NCBI RefSeq assembly: GCF_052324685.1
Contig: NW_027506909.1
Location: 437,594 to 501,593 of the forward strand
Direction: 5' to 3'
Source: Brachyhypopomus gauderio
Lineage: Eukaryota; Chordata; Actinopteri; Gymnotiformes; Hypopomidae
Length of the DNA: 64,000 bases
The position numbers and the translations under genes were made by a program. Under the pieces are notes generated by a model that searched no databases, was not told the origin of the DNA, and saw nothing but the letters and a program-made list of their open reading frames with translations. Positions 11,821 through 25,600 of the stretch are shown here, piece by piece (within the stretch, counting starts at the first letter, position 1; each line of letters begins with the position of its first letter).

Positions 11821-12040
11821 GCCCGAGTGGTGCAGCGGCGATGTGCCTCATCGTGAGTTTGCTGGTTTGAGCCATTTTGAGCCATCTGTGATGTCACAGC
11901 CGTCCGTGGCCTAAAGCTCAAGGGAGCAAAATTTGGCGCTACTCTCTGGGTGGGAGGGATAGCATCACTCTGTCCCCTGACAGTAGCCAATCATAGATGT
12001 GTGTTTGCTCCTGCTTGCTGACGAGGGCAGAGGGAAGCAG
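11821..12040 (+). mobile_element. tRNA-derived SINE
   Basis: The left end reads like a tRNA-derived RNA polymerase III promoter. A box A-like GTGGTGCAGCGG lies at 11827-11838 and a box B-like GGTTTGAGCC at 11863-11872, spaced as in a tRNA. The body that follows (GGGAGCAAAATT, CTCTGGGTGGGAGGGAT, CCAATCATAGATG, GAGGGCAGAGGGAAGC) resembles the tRNA-unrelated body of SINEs I associate with ostariophysan fishes. The 3' end and any target-site duplication are not clear. No second copy was noticed in the window. Confidence 0.65.
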
Positions 12041-13944
12041 TAACCCATCTGTGGTAATGAGGAGGAAAAACAGCATGGCAACCTGAAACTGCATTTTACC
12101 AGCATCTTAAGAAATTGGATCTGGGGGCGTTCAAGGTCTGTCAGGGCTTGCATTGCATGCAGCAGGTCAACTGTCTATGAGTGGGACAGATACATTACCA
12201 GTGGAAAGCAACATATCTGACAGAAGACAGCCACAAAAGCATCTCCACGACGGAGATGATTGTAGCCTGCCTCGTGTTCTACGCAAGAGACATCTTGCCA
12301 CGCAACTGGGATGCTGAGGAAGACCGTGGGCCGTGACGAAGACCGTGATTGGAGCGATCTCTGCCGTGGGGAGCGTGAGGGAGATCTGTCCCTCTCTGTA
12401 GACGGTAAATCAATCTGGACTGCACGGCCTCCCCATCAGAAGGGTTGAAGGTGCAGTCCTGCAGCAGAGCACATCGTTCATCTCCGCAGGCCCACACTAC
12501 TGCACCTCCACTGGCCTGAGAAGCTCCCAACAAGCCCCGATCCTTCTGCCCTGCACTACGCCAGCACTGCTCCCATGCGGAAGCTTCCAGAAATGGAATG
12601 TCATCGCGGTTACATGGGCCAGCTGCGGTTCTAACTGCTTTCCATCTCACCGTTCCATTTGCTTTCGCTCCTAGAGATATTCGGATCGAGGGAGCCGCAT
12701 TTGAACTTGCGCCCCTCTGTGCTGATGTAGCTGTTTAGGAACCCTGCACCTCATCTTGTACAGATGGTTCAGCACATCCTGTTTTAATTCTCCAATGACA
12801 ACCATCCAAAGATGCTTATCAAACGAGGGAGAAAGATGAATAATCGCATGAGCTCATCAAAGTCCATCAACCCGCTCTCGCGTAAGAACCGGCCGACCCG
12901 CACACACGCAGGCTCACACGCTTACACGCACGCTTGCCCATACTCACGCTGGGGCCTATCGAGTTCCCTGCCACGCTCCTGCCTGGCGTGCCGTGCTGCC
13001 TGACGCGGGCGAGACCGCCCTCCCCCGTGGCCTCTCTGTCCTGAGCGGCGGTAACAGCATCTCCATTGATGAATAAAACACAAGTGGGGGCCCTCTTACA
13101 CAGCTGATCGCGTTACCCCCCACCGCTTCACCTGACGCCCTTAGTCAGCTGCCACCGTGTACCCCCATGCCCCCTGCCCTGCCTCCATCACACCACCAAC
13201 TCCTGCTCCTCCCTACAGACTTCCTCTCCACCTGCCGTGGTTGTGTGGTGAGGTACTGGTGGTGGGGATTCTTTCTGTTTCAGTCCTCTGACTGCACGTA
13301 ACGAAGCCCGTCATGATCGGGTCACATTTTTCTTCGATGTCCGCTCAGATGAACGTCCACGAGCAGGAACGCAGATGCTTGCCTGGTTTTATGCATCTCT
13401 GTGTCGTGCAGTGCAGATCTGGCCTCACATCATCTTATTTCAGATGCTTCTCAATACTGCATGATGTGTTGACATGGCCCTTCTACGCTGAGGTGAGTTA
13501 TAGAAGAGAATAAAAAGATGCACCAGAGTCAGCATGCATGTTCGCTGCGTGTGTGTTCACCTGCTTCATTTCTCCAAGTTATTGATCAAGCCCATAAATG
13601 GAAAGAGCCACATAAATTTCATTGATCGCTCAGGTTAACCGGCAGTCACAGTCAGTCCTCTGCAGACCCGTCGGGTTAGCGCTGTAACCGAACCCTCACG
13701 TTTGCTCAGTCTGTCCCCACTCTGGGCTGACAGGGACAGCTGTCCGCCCCCGTGAGCAGTGCTGCAGCAGGAGACACTCTGCCACTCAGCACCAGCTGAG
13801 CGGATTTATGAACCGATGGAACCGTCCCTTAGCCCGAGCAGGCCACTGCAATTAATTCACGGGGCCAGTGACTCTCATCTGACCTCATTTTTTTATTTTT
13901 TATTGAAGCAGGGCAGATTGCTCCCTAGGCTAAGATTGCTGCAG

Positions 13945-13945
<1 letters not shown>
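12041..13945. other. Non-coding stretch, GC-moderate
   Basis: Contains a 123-codon minus-strand open frame (12279-12650) with no recognisable domain, splice context or start. Nothing else stands out. Confidence 0.45.

Positions 13946-14018
<73 letters not shown>
13946..14018. repeat. (CA)n microsatellite
   Basis: Perfect CA tract of about 36 units. Confidence 0.96.
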
Positions 14019-14021
<3 letters not shown>

Positions 14022-17000
14022 CCCATACGTTACCCTTCCCCAAAGATAGTAAATATTTTTTTCATTTTCCTTGTGTTTTATGTACCTAATGCATTTCCTA
14101 TTACAGTGCTCTTAAATATTTTGCCAGTATCCTTCATCACCAATGATGCATTTCATATTTGGAAGGAGAAGTCTATTCTCATACACTTACAATTCAAGCC
14201 TTCACCAGTTAAAAAGATTTAGATTTAAAAAATCCCAAGTTTGTGAGTACTCATATCTCTAGTCTAACACACAATAGCACCTTCAGTAATAGATCGGCTA
14301 CATTTGGGTCTCCTGGGTTTGAGGCGGTAGACAGCGTGTCCCGAGGAGAGCCCGGTCCCGCTGCAGGAGACCCGCGAGGGGAGGAGTGCTGGCTGCTAGT
14401 GCCTCTCCACACTGCCCCTCAGTTAAGCGGCTTCCAGGAACTGTTCGCACGACGGGTCGGACACTTCTGGAGTGGCTGTGCTCACGGCTGCTGCCTTTTA
14501 TTGCAAGGAAATTCGTTCTGACCCCGCGAGCTGTCTGAACCCACTCCGTTTCTAGCCTTGATTCTAGTGGCCCGGGATGTAATGAGCAAACTCGAAATAA
14601 CTCGTCCAGGGAGAGGCGACTGGAGAGGGATTTTGGTCTCGACAATGAGATGCTCTGCATTCCAATCATGTTTTTACACCTCTGGTGGAGGCCCCATAGC
14701 CAAACGTGCACTTAATGAAATAAGCTTTAATGGGTGGTTTAACTCTTCAATGAAATATTAAGCAGCTTGTTGAGGTTGAGCGTGGTTATTACGACATGCC
14801 CACAGTGACCATATACGCCGCCATTCTAGAAACGCGGCGGAGGGAAGCGTTGACAAGCACTAGGGTGTACGGCAGAGCGCGCAGGAGCTGTTACTCAAGT
14901 CAGCCTGCCTTCTTCACGCAGCTTTACTGAATGAACCAATTAGATTACCGTGCAGGCCTATGCCAAGCGCCTACGGTCAATACTCGTCCACAAAACTATC
15001 GAACAAAAAGGGGAAAAGGATTTAGTTACTAACCTATGCAGTCCCTTCTTGAACATTAAGGATTTGTTTATGCATTGTACACGTGGACACTGCATTTCAT
15101 ACAAGTTCTGCATGGGATTGCAGTCAGTTGACCTCATGTCTCTCTCTTGAAGAGTGGATTGGCTAAGTACCAAAGCGGGGCCTTAGGTTATAAGGATAAT
15201 ATGTTTTGGCACCATCTGAAGATTTATCTTTCTGCCGTGGTCCTATCATCGTCTGCTACAACACGTCGGTCCATGCAGGTGTGTGAGTTCTGGCAGGGAG
15301 CTGAGCTCTGCAAGCAGGTAGCTTTCCAGGTGACGTCCGCCTTAGCTCATAGTCCACACTTTTTCAAACATCTCCTCTGATTTCTGCTCTGCTTGAGCAT
15401 TTATGGGGGTAGAACTTCTGATAGAGGGAAAAAAGAAGAAACAAAAAAGGCCTATAAATCCAAGAGTGTTTATCCAGATAGAATGTAAACTAACATCTTA
15501 GCGAGCCATAATCAGTAGCATTCTATGCCATTTCTATGGCTATGTTATAAAGTAAAGACATTGATCAAGTCCACCACACCCTGTGTACTATATTTGGAAG
15601 AAGTTAAACTGTATAGTTACAGACTTATTACATTTTTTTTTACTAAAATGTTTAGATAAATGAGTAATAGAAAATCGTTTTTCAATTTAAACTAATAATT
15701 TTAATTAACTTGGTGAACCCTAATTTCTTTCAATCCAATTTCCAATAATACTGAACGTCCACTATTACCTATGCTATGTCTTGCATAAAAGTCAGTCACT
15801 TCTGAACTCTGTTGGTGTTCATCAAGACAAGCGAGACCGTAGCTCACCCTGCTTCCAGAAGATCCCAGAAGATTCTCTAATGGCGATATAAGAAAGTGGC
15901 AGTGTGATAAGCATCGTGTGTTCTCTACAAATGGACCTGGTCACAGTAACCAAGCAGGTCATGCAGTCAGATTATGTGTTCAGGTATCTGTACCTAAAAG
16001 GTAATTACTGTATCTTTCTATGGAGTCACTTCATTTATAAAATAATTCAAACACTTGGCAAAGGTTGCTGCTTTTTCTGCAGGACACTGAAAGCGTAGGT
16101 TTTTTTTTCCTGCTCTAAGGAATCTCAGGATAGATCTGCTGCTTTGCGGAACACATCAAGGCAGAACACTTTGCAGTACAGCATTTAAAGAGACAGTGTG
16201 CCATTTAAAGAGACAGTAGGCCATTGCCTGATGTGACCTAAAGAGAAAGCATTCACTATGCTCCAATTTTTATCCAACACACCTGTATTACTTATTTCCT
16301 TTTATTTTCCTACAGATGACCTTTTAAGAGTTATGTGCTCTTTGCTTGCATAATAAATTTAAATGAGATGGTGCTCTTAGTAGAGTATACATTTAGTATA
16401 CTTAGTATACATTTAAATTCAGATTTCATGTTACTACTCAAACTCATTATCAATATTATCCACATTATCAAAACATAAAAGAATACACGAGATTGTTCAT
16501 CCCTTCAAAATTATAATCAAAGATTGCTGCAGTTCAAGGGCAAAGTATGATTCACTTGCTCATTAAAAGAAAATTATTCTGCATTTTGTAAAAATTATCT
16601 CTGTTAACGTACAGCAATTTGAAGAAATCTGGTAGTCTATAAGGAGCTAAAATGTATTCACAGTTACGATTACTGAAATCATTAGATCGTGCACAAACAC
16701 ATATACTGTAGTGAGCTAAAGGAATGACCTCATATTTCACCTTGAGCAAAGACAGGACATGCTTTTGAGTACTCAACACAAGTGCCTGCGTTGAAGCTGC
16801 TGCTTCATTCTCAGTAGACCTTTTACAATTCAGATCAGAGATCCTTGTGCCTTAGAAAAGGAATCCAGAAATAAGTAAAAATCCTTGCAGGGAATTGTTC
16901 TAATCATCTTGAAGCATAAAGTGTCATCCTGTGGTCATTCTGAAACCGTTATGACAAATCATATACAAGATATGAAGACAATCAGAGACGCGGTTTCGTA

Positions 17001-17280
17001 TTCTTCGCTTTTTTAAAAGTAAGAAGTTTATATGATGTCGGTGTGTCTTTAGATTTTTTTCACACATTCTGCACAACTGCCATTGTTATGACCGAATACG
17101 TGTGAAGTCTTGGCTTGAATACATCGTTGTTGTTTGTTAACGTCAGAAAGAGCAATGGCTCGAGTTTCTCAAAAGCTGCCTATATGATCAGTGTGTTGAA
17201 GCAGCAGTTTGTCATAATGTGATTCCTGTCTGGCATTGACGAGAGGTTGAACTTGGGCCAATAGCGGCATGTTCCAAGAT
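14019..17280. other. Non-coding stretch, mostly AT-rich
   Basis: A GC-richer part at about 14300-14650 has open frames on both strands (137 codons on minus) without recognised domains. At 16182-16222 the motif ATTTAAAGAGACAGT is tandemly duplicated. No exon is supported. Confidence 0.45.
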
Positions 17281-17338
17281 TATATATATATAGATATAGA
17301 TATATACAGTATATATCTATATATATATATATATATAT
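17281..17338. repeat. (AT)n-rich palindromic tract
   Basis: TA repeat with GATATAGATATA and ACAGTATATATC interruptions; the whole tract can fold back on itself. Confidence 0.9.
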
Positions 17339-18110
17339 GAAAACAAATACACATACACACAGACAAACATTTTATACCCCTTTTTTAGTGATCACAAACT
17401 TCCCGTCTTAGAGAACAATAGAGAAAAGAATCTTTTTGCTAGTACTCTCGGAACACTACAGCTATGAATGAATTGTGGAGTGAAACGTTCTGCAGTGTAA
17501 ATCGGTCCTAGCGCTAAGATCTGGGCATCATGAATACATACAGGCACAATCTGCACCCACTGCTGTATATGCCGAATATAAACGCTGACCTGAATAAAGG
17601 TACAGAGTCTTTTTTCCCTGCCACCCATATGAAGGCCACATGTCATGTTAGGTGCAGTGTGCTCTCACAAATAACGTGCACAACACTTATCAAAAGAAGC
17701 TAACCTAAACTGAAATCAAAGCTAGTCAGAAAAAGAACAACAACACTGCTTTCAAAACTCTGGCCTCTTTGAGTGTTTTGTGTGCGCTGCAGGTCTTTAA
17801 AAGGTTCATTTCCCATGGTGGATTCCTTCCTCATGGAGAGCCCAAGGAGACTGCAGCAAATGGGAGACTGCCTGTCTAGGGTCCACCTGTGATCCCCCAT
17901 AGCCGTGATTTAAAGCCGATTGCCTGCCTTTCTCTTTCAGGAGCAATGCACCACCGAAGTCCTGCAGGCAATTTGACAAATGAGCAGCGATAGGAGTGGA
18001 GGGGGGCCGTATGCACTGCAGCACTGTACACCCCCCCTAATGACCGCAACCAATGCACAAGCGCATGCATACATGTGTGTGCGCATGCGTGCCCACATGC
18101 TCATACGTAC

Positions 18111-18114
<4 letters not shown>
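17339..18114. other. Non-coding stretch
   Basis: Unique sequence; small frames only, no recognised feature. Confidence 0.45.

Positions 18115-18174
<60 letters not shown>
18115..18174. repeat. (CA)n microsatellite
   Basis: Nearly perfect CA tract with one AAAC interruption; preceded by alternating purine-pyrimidine DNA (GCGCATGC motifs) from about 18060. Confidence 0.95.
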
Positions 18175-18545
18175 CTTACTCCCAACTGCAGTGCACCTGG
18201 ACTGATGCACTGCATTTTTTTTTATGTAACGCTGAGATGTTTGGCTTCAGTAAGCAGTCATCTCCCACCATGACCTCCACTACGTAGACGTGAAAATTGG
18301 CTGTAAGGCATTCCTTGAACTCGCTCTCTAGCCCAGCACAATAGTTGTTGTGTTTAGAAAGCATATTAGGTTCAGTCAGCTACCAGATATTTGCAAAAGA
18401 ATGTCATTAATGGCATTCTTTACTCTTTTTCCAAGTTACTGTCAAAATGTCTTTTTTAAAGGAAAGAATCCAATAGCAACTGCACACGGTAAAATCACCT
18501 CACATCCTGACGCATCATGCTCTCACTCACCTTGACGTGAAACCT

Positions 18546-18600
18546 GGGGGGGGGGGGTGTTGAGTTGGGCCTCCCCTGACTCGTCAGCAGCCCCCCCCCC
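18546..18600. repeat. G12 and C10 runs in inverted arrangement
   Basis: A run of 12 G (18546-18557) and one of 10 C (18591-18600) are separated by about 33 bases, so a strong stem-loop is possible on either strand. Confidence 0.85.
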
Positions 18601-20553
18601 AACCCTATAGGAGAGCTGTGTTCCGGGGGTCTGCCCGCACGATGGCACGAGGCATTGATTACCTCAAGGCGGAGGGATTTGAAAAGCCTGGCGGAAAAAG
18701 AGGAGGAGTAAGCTGTCCGCCTCGCAGCACTGCCTGTGTGCGTCTCCTGCAGATAGCAGCAGCCTCAGCAGATTGTGCCACTGCTGCACAGGAAAACGTG
18801 AATTTACTCTCCCGGACAGCTGAGTGCTGGTAATTCAAGTTGCAGCCCTCCGACAACGCCAGCCATGGGAAGGTGCTGCATTACATTACGCGACCTTTAT
18901 CCTCATCCTTAAGAGCAATGTACACACAAGGTCAAGTATGAAATAAAAGCATTAAAAACATTATGTGCTTTCAACACATATACTGAACATCAGGTTTACA
19001 CAAAAAATATATATATATAAATGGTATATATAAGGTGAACAACAGAAATTATATTTTATAAGAGTTACTCTAGAATTTGTTTATGAATGTAAAGATTCTT
19101 ATGGATTCCAATGTACGTCTACAGAAACAGTCAAAAGAACAGATTTTTGCTATTAGTAAAGTAATAGGAAACTGGACGATTTTTTAGCACTTTTGACCTT
19201 GACAAATTAACCATGACACAGTGGCAAACATTTTCAAAAAATGTTTTATAACAAAAAGTATGCATTTTTACAAGTTCTACCATGGAATGCTGCAGCACAT
19301 AAAGGTCCACATACCAATTAAATAAACCAGATAATAGTTGTTAAGACAGGATAACAATTAACTCGGTCTGTAAAGACTGTACAGAAATAACCATTTCAAT
19401 AGTACATGTCATCGGTTTTAAAATAAATGAAGCAAATGTATTGTGCCCAGGATATTTAGATATATTTCACATTACAATTGCTCAAACAGTTTGAAAATGG
19501 TTTGATTTCAGTCTTTATACATTATAAAGGTTTTTGTTATTAGACTCCACTGTGTGGACACTGGGAGGCAGTAAAGAGTTAAAGATCTCCTACTTCTTAG
19601 AGGGCCACTAGTCTCCAATCTTATTATAGCTCCAATTTTGTGAGCGCAGGGCCACAAAATGAGTCACTCTCTCTAGTCTGAGCCTCCTTTTCGTAAGCAA
19701 ATGGCTTATAAAAATAACAAAAGATTAACATTTTTTATTTAAAGAAACAGCACATTATGACGTGCTTGGAGTTGACTGCATGCAAGATTTTAAATAGTTA
19801 AATCTACTCTACTCCATTTACTAAAACTGCATTTTCCTACATTGCTCCAAGTTATTCATATGTTTTCATCATATCAGTCCATGATTTCATGGGGGAAATA
19901 AAGTGGTATGTGGTGAAGAAACTCTCTGGAGGAGTAGCTGCAGCATCTGGTCAGAGGGATTTACAGTTGTACAGCCTCACCATGCACAAGGCTCAGCGTG
20001 ACTCGTTAAAGAGGGTGGCGATTATTACCGACGTCGGGGGCCGACAGTGTGGTTACCTCATGTTACCAACTTTACTTTTAGCATGACATAATTCACACTC
20101 ACGTACCTTCGAGCCCAGCATCCATTTCTGAGAAGAAAGAAGCGCTTGTGAAGCAATCTCTGGAGGCTGTGGTGGGGAAACAGAGAGAATGAGTCACCCG
20201 GAGCTGTGCAGGCATCTGCTGGAGGTCTCCGCTCGATGTCTGGTGGTGGTGCAAGCAGCTAAACACAGCCAGTCCAATACTGGGCTACTCAGAGCTCCTC
20301 CATAGGTTTATGTCCATTAGACATGGCTGCCCATTTGGGGAGGCAGAGTTCTCATGCATTACAAGTCTGACATGCGGTAGACTTGCTGCTCCGTTTACGT
20401 TTTGATAATCTGATCATCTGTACCTGTAAACATCCACAAGGTAATGGCAAAGCCCATTGTCCCACTCTACTCTGTGGGTCTCGTCATGTGGGGTCCTTCT
20501 CGGTTTTTGTAGCTGATCAAGGACACAGTGGATGCAGGAGAGAGCAAACTATG

Positions 20554-20555
<2 letters not shown>
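18601..20555. other. Non-coding stretch, mostly AT-rich
   Basis: From about 18900 to 19850 it is strongly AT-rich with a short (TA)n near 19007. No exon, RNA gene or repeat family is recognised. Confidence 0.45.

Positions 20556-20631
<76 letters not shown>
20556..20631. repeat. (GT)n microsatellite
   Basis: Perfect GT tract of about 38 units. Confidence 0.96.
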
Positions 20632-20636
<5 letters not shown>

Positions 20637-21045
20637 TTGTTTCCACGTAAGAGACCTCAGATGTTGCAATTTTTTCAGCGATGGAGTCAGTTTCTCCCTC
20701 CATAAAGTTGTGCAACTCTTATTTCAGTGCCACAACATAACCATATAAGCATGAAATATCACTGATGGCATACAGGCATACATCAGTCATAAATACACAT
20801 GCAACAACAAATAAACCAGTAATACAGGAACAGACCTCAAACGTTATTGTCTAACATGAGTTGAGCAACCATGCTGATTGAAGCCTTCCAAGTCTGAAGT
20901 GTGCACAGCACTTCCGAACACAAGGGGACAGTAAAGGCTTTTTACAACAACGCACAGCTCCCCTGATGCCTACAGCGCTCTGCTGTTGAGCATTACTGTA
21001 AGATCCCGCCGCGTCCCCCGCGAGTTCTGGGCTAAAGAAGAGTTG

Positions 21046-21075
21046 CCACCCCACCCCACCCCACCCCACCACCCT
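21046..21075 (-). repeat. (CCCCA)n pentanucleotide repeat, G-quadruplex candidate
   Basis: The minus strand reads GGTGGGGTGGGGTGGGG and onward, with at least four close G4 runs separated by single T. This is a textbook intramolecular G-quadruplex pattern with one-base loops. Confidence 0.85.
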
Positions 21076-21427
21076 CCTCGAAAATTAGAAGCCACCAGGT
21101 GGGCTTGGCCAGGGAGGCATGAGATATTGTGAAAGCTTTGTGGATGAGTTGTGCATACCTCCAGACAGCTGAGGGTGTTAATAAGCCTGGCTGTCTGTTG
21201 AATCATATGGAAAACAGCCACTGCGCCCATGAGCGAGGAGCTTTCATGAGTGAACTCACAAAGGGCGCATCCAGACAGGTGCTCAGGAGCACACAGCAGA
21301 GTCGAGCGGTCATTCCAAAAGAGGAAGTGTGGGTGGTGATGTACCTTTAACTAAATACTTCACTGCCCTGTTGTTTGCCTTAAGTAAACACATGAGGTTA
21401 TTAATAAATTCTTCCTGCATTTTAGCC

Positions 21428-21432
<5 letters not shown>

Positions 21433-21491
<59 letters not shown>
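21433..21491. repeat. (TA)n microsatellite
   Basis: Perfect TA tract of about 29 units followed by TGCATGCGAGAGAG. Confidence 0.96.
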
Positions 21492-21494
<3 letters not shown>

Positions 21495-21679
21495 TGCGAG
21501 AGAGAGAAAGAGAAATTATAAAATTGTACGTTCACTGGTTAAGGTTAAGGTTTTACTCACTGCTTCATTGTGTATGGTGTAAGCAGCTGATGAGTTAGAG
21601 AAACACATCAAGGCTTTAGTGCAGCTGGGAGGTTCCTAGCAGCTGGGAGCTATTTGACCACGTGACGTGAGGACGTTTC

Positions 21680-22660
21680 TCTCGTTGTAGCAGCCATAAT
21701 AGCACCCGATACAAGTCCAATCTAAAAAAGGACATGAGCCGAGGGGGAAGGCGGATAGTCATGGATTTGCACCGGAATACCGTTTGAAAGAAGCTACTAT
21801 CACCGCCGTTCCGCTTATGTTTTACTCTCCTGCGTCGCCTCCGTAAATTGCAGGTAATTGTGCGTGTTTTTGCGGTGGTTTTGGTCGGGATATGTTGGTG
21901 TCACATACGCGGGTCACTCGAGCTGTTCGTGTTCAAACGTGAGACGCAAGGCGACACTGTGTTGCGCGTTTGTCCGCCGCACCCAAGTGTAAATAATGAA
22001 GCCAAACGGACGGAACGATCACTTCCTGTGGAACATGTCGCCGTTTCTCCTCCAGCAGGGCAGCTGGTGTGATGGTCGTGAGGGATTATCTTCTCCTTGT
22101 TTGGTTCTACTACGTTTCTCAAATGAAACATTAAGATGTTCACGTCGCCTCTTCACGTGAGGCAGGTAAGCGCGTGAAGACGCTCGTGCACCAACTCGTG
22201 TTGCACCTTGAACGGCGAGTGTTCGCCCTCCCGCCTGTCGGGAGTGAACGGGGTTCGTTCGTGTTCGGTACTGGACCGTGTTCCGTCGTAAGAGAGTGAA
22301 ATGTCGTGTCCGTGATTACATAAAGCACAAGAGCGCGACGGTACCGGAGCTCTGAACGTGGCCGTAGTTCAAACGCTGCACGTTGGTGTTGGGGGGGCTG
22401 CGACAACGTTCCCCCCCTCGGCTCCCTGTGAAATATTCGGTATTAGTGAAGTTTTATCGGTCTTGTTCGTTTCCAACGAGCTTTTAGTGTACCGTCGGAA
22501 CCTGCTGTCCTGTAATTTGGGCCCTAGCCGTCGGATCACGTGTAGACGGTTCGGTCAGGTAGCGAGATGTGGTCCGAACTTCGTGTTCTGTGGCCCAAAT
22601 AAAACAAGCGCTTCGGGCGTTTTTGTTCTCGACGTACGTTTTTTTTTTTGAACACCCAAA
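21680..22660 (+). promoter_or_regulatory. CpG-dense block, candidate spsb1 promoter and first exon
   Basis: CpG is strongly enriched. Between 22140 and 22380 I count about 30 CpG, roughly one per eight bases, unlike the flanking AT-rich DNA. No long coding frame with a known domain is present. Plus-strand donor-like sites occur at CAG|GTAATT (exon end 21853) and, better, CAG|GTAAGC (exon end 22165). Either could splice a non-coding first exon to the spsb1 coding exon 8 kb away. SPSB1 is known to have an upstream non-coding exon in mammals. Use as a promoter, and for this gene, is inference. Confidence 0.4.
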
Positions 22661-25600
22661 AGCAATAAATATTATACGAACCAGCTAAAAACGTTTTGTA
22701 TAAAGTGAATGCGAGAAAATGAAACTAGAAACCAAACATGTTGAACCATAGTAATACAAAACATGTACAAAGACCTTTCAGTACTTCACCGATGTGTGTC
22801 CTATAATGCTATTATATGTGAAGTGAGAAGTTTAGTTGATGTTTCAAATGAAATGCTTTTTTACAGTCTACTTTAATTAGAAAACGGTCGTAATAGTAAT
22901 GTGTTCATGTGCAGTAACCTAGGGGAGTTTGGTAGGTAAACCAACCGAACACCTGCTGTTGGATTAGTGGTGAAGATTTGTTTGCGTCAATAACTGCCAG
23001 GTCCTCATTACGTGTTCTTAGATAAACAAGACAAGAGTTTGACACTCACTGTTATTTATTGTTTCTCGTGACCGATGACGCAGGTATGTTTGAAACTGTG
23101 CCATGAGCAGGCCAGGGATTACTTCAGGTATAGTTTAGGAGATAATTCAAGTTGTAGCTTTTGCCTATATGTTTACAGACCATACTCTAACTCCTTTTAA
23201 AAATTGAATTGGTGCTGGCCATTCAATCAGCCCTTGAGCTGTGTTCCATATTCAGAGACGTAAACAATAAATGTATGTCTGCTCTGAAGTGGGGGGATGT
23301 TTCGACCTCCACCTGAACAAAGCGAGCTTGACTAGCAGGTAGCCACTGGTATCACCAAGAGGAAATTCATAGTAATCAGACTACCAATTAATGTGGACCT
23401 GCATATCTGCTATCATAAATTCTCTTTTGTTCTAATTTGGAAGGAAACCATTAAAAACGGTGATTCCTTCTCTGACCTTCAGTGTGAATCAAATTCTCTG
23501 AAACTGATCCGTTTTGGACAGTCGTTTTTATCTACATTTCAGGGGCTAAAGGAATACGCAGGGTTTCTACATAGCTTGCATTCTTAGTCTTATGAGTATT
23601 CTGACTAAAGACTGCTCAATAATGAGGGGGAGCCTCGTCTGTAATCTCTAGCAAATCCTGTCCTGGTGATTTGGGTCAGCAGTGTGTGAAGTAGTTCACT
23701 TGTGTGCTGCCTTCAGCTTTCTAAGAGGTGATTGCTGGGATCAGAAACCAGGCAAGTACAATGCCCAGGGTGGCTTAAAGGGTACAATACAAAAGAGCTT
23801 TTAGTGAACCACATACACAGGCACTGAATATATCCAATGACTGACCTTAAAATATATTCATGCAGAACATCTGTAGTGTTTTGGTTTAGAGTGACATTAT
23901 TCAATATGGGAACTGTTTTTACACCATAATACACTAGTTCATAGATCATTAATGGATTAGTTTGATTACAGTCCCAGTTAAGCACAAATCATCTTTGTTC
24001 ATAAACACAATTGCATGCCTCTTGTCAGATTTTTGCCACAGATGCTTTCGGGTCCCTTTTTTATGCTTTGAATTGGTATTGGATTTTTGATTATTGGCTT
24101 ATGGTTTTTGATGCAATTCACAAGTCGGACATGTTTGGGTACTTCAGAGCTAGCTGACTGATTTAGGCACACACAGTCCACACATGAAGCTCAGGGCCCA
24201 AATATGCAAAGCCACATGGTGTTCATGTGCAAAATCCATGGCGATCTCCTACAAAGCCATGACTTGAGAGGCCAAAGTAAATATTACAATTGATTGTTAC
24301 TTTTTGACAGTTTGCAACTGTGCAGCTCTTCACCAGTGACTGTGTGTAGGAGACCAGACCTAGATTATCCTCGAGTACTTCAGTTTACCGTTTTCTTTCT
24401 TGTCTCTCATCAGGATTTTTAGAATGATGCAAGTTGTTCATATTTAACTTTCAGATGATGTGGTACAACTCCTTCAGTGTGGATTTTTGACTTGCCTGTC
24501 ACTAAGAGGTTTTGGAACCGAGACCCAGAAAGGGAAAAGAACAGCTTTAGCCCCTCAAATCTTTTTGGTACATCACACTTGACAACAGAGATATGCCAAA
24601 ATGTTTAACATTTTTAGTGGTGCTATTTCTGATGTTTGTAGTGCAATAACTTCTAATTACAGTTTGCCTGGCTTCAAAGGGTTGCAAAGGCTCCTTTTTG
24701 ATTATTCCCTGACCTTTCAAACTAAACGTTTTCCATTACATATATTATATTAAAATGTAAATGTTAAGCATTACAACACATCCTGAAGCTCTTGCCAAAA
24801 GATTATCTGGCTAAAGAATGTCATCACATTTTGGAAAAGTCATATGGAGTGGTTGTGGTGGGTGTCTGTTTTTTCTTCTTCTTTTTGCTACAGTGTGATG
24901 GTGGGTGTAGCAACACTTATTAGCAAGCTGCCTTATGGTGACCGTGTTGTTTTGCATGCCTGCATATTGCAGTGATGTGTAATGGGGCTAAACTGGTTAA
25001 AACTCATTAAGCACATTTCTGGGACTCTTGGTTTTCACAGAAGTTTAACGAATTATCTTTTTTGCTGAGCTCATTTGGGGTAAAATGTATCTTCATGTAC
25101 CTATCCATGAGACTTTGGGGTCGGCACACATTTTAATGGGTGTTAATCCCCCCCCCCCCCCCCCCCCCCCCACTGCTTATGCACTGGATTTATGTGTCAA
25201 TGTTTTTGCTAATTGGATTCTTTATAGGACAAATCTTCAGCTCAAAGTAATGTACATGTTACATAATCTCCTCCTGCCAGTCAGCAGGTCGTCATTTGGA
25301 ATAGGGCTACCATTCTGTTGTGGATTTTATTATCTGGGTTATGCTTGGGGCAAAAGCAACCAATGTGTAGTATCTTTTTAATTAATGTATTTTTTTAATG
25401 ATGACTCATCCAATGGGGAGGGGTGTCTGTACCATGGGCCTAGCCTGCAAGCCAAACGGCTTGAAGAATGTTGCAGCATTTTTAGCCAATCTTGCTGCCC
25501 ATGCAGACGTCATAACATGCGTGTTTTCTTAATCACCGTTCCCTACGTGATGGTGGAAGGCTTGTGAGCACATGCTGTACGTCTTTGTTGTGGGTGTTCA

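Noticed and set aside
12279..12650. 123-codon minus-strand frame
   Set aside because: No recognised domain; lies in intergenic DNA next to a SINE.
14298..14711. 137-codon minus-strand frame in a GC-richer patch
   Set aside because: No family similarity and no supporting splice context; chance frame is likelier.
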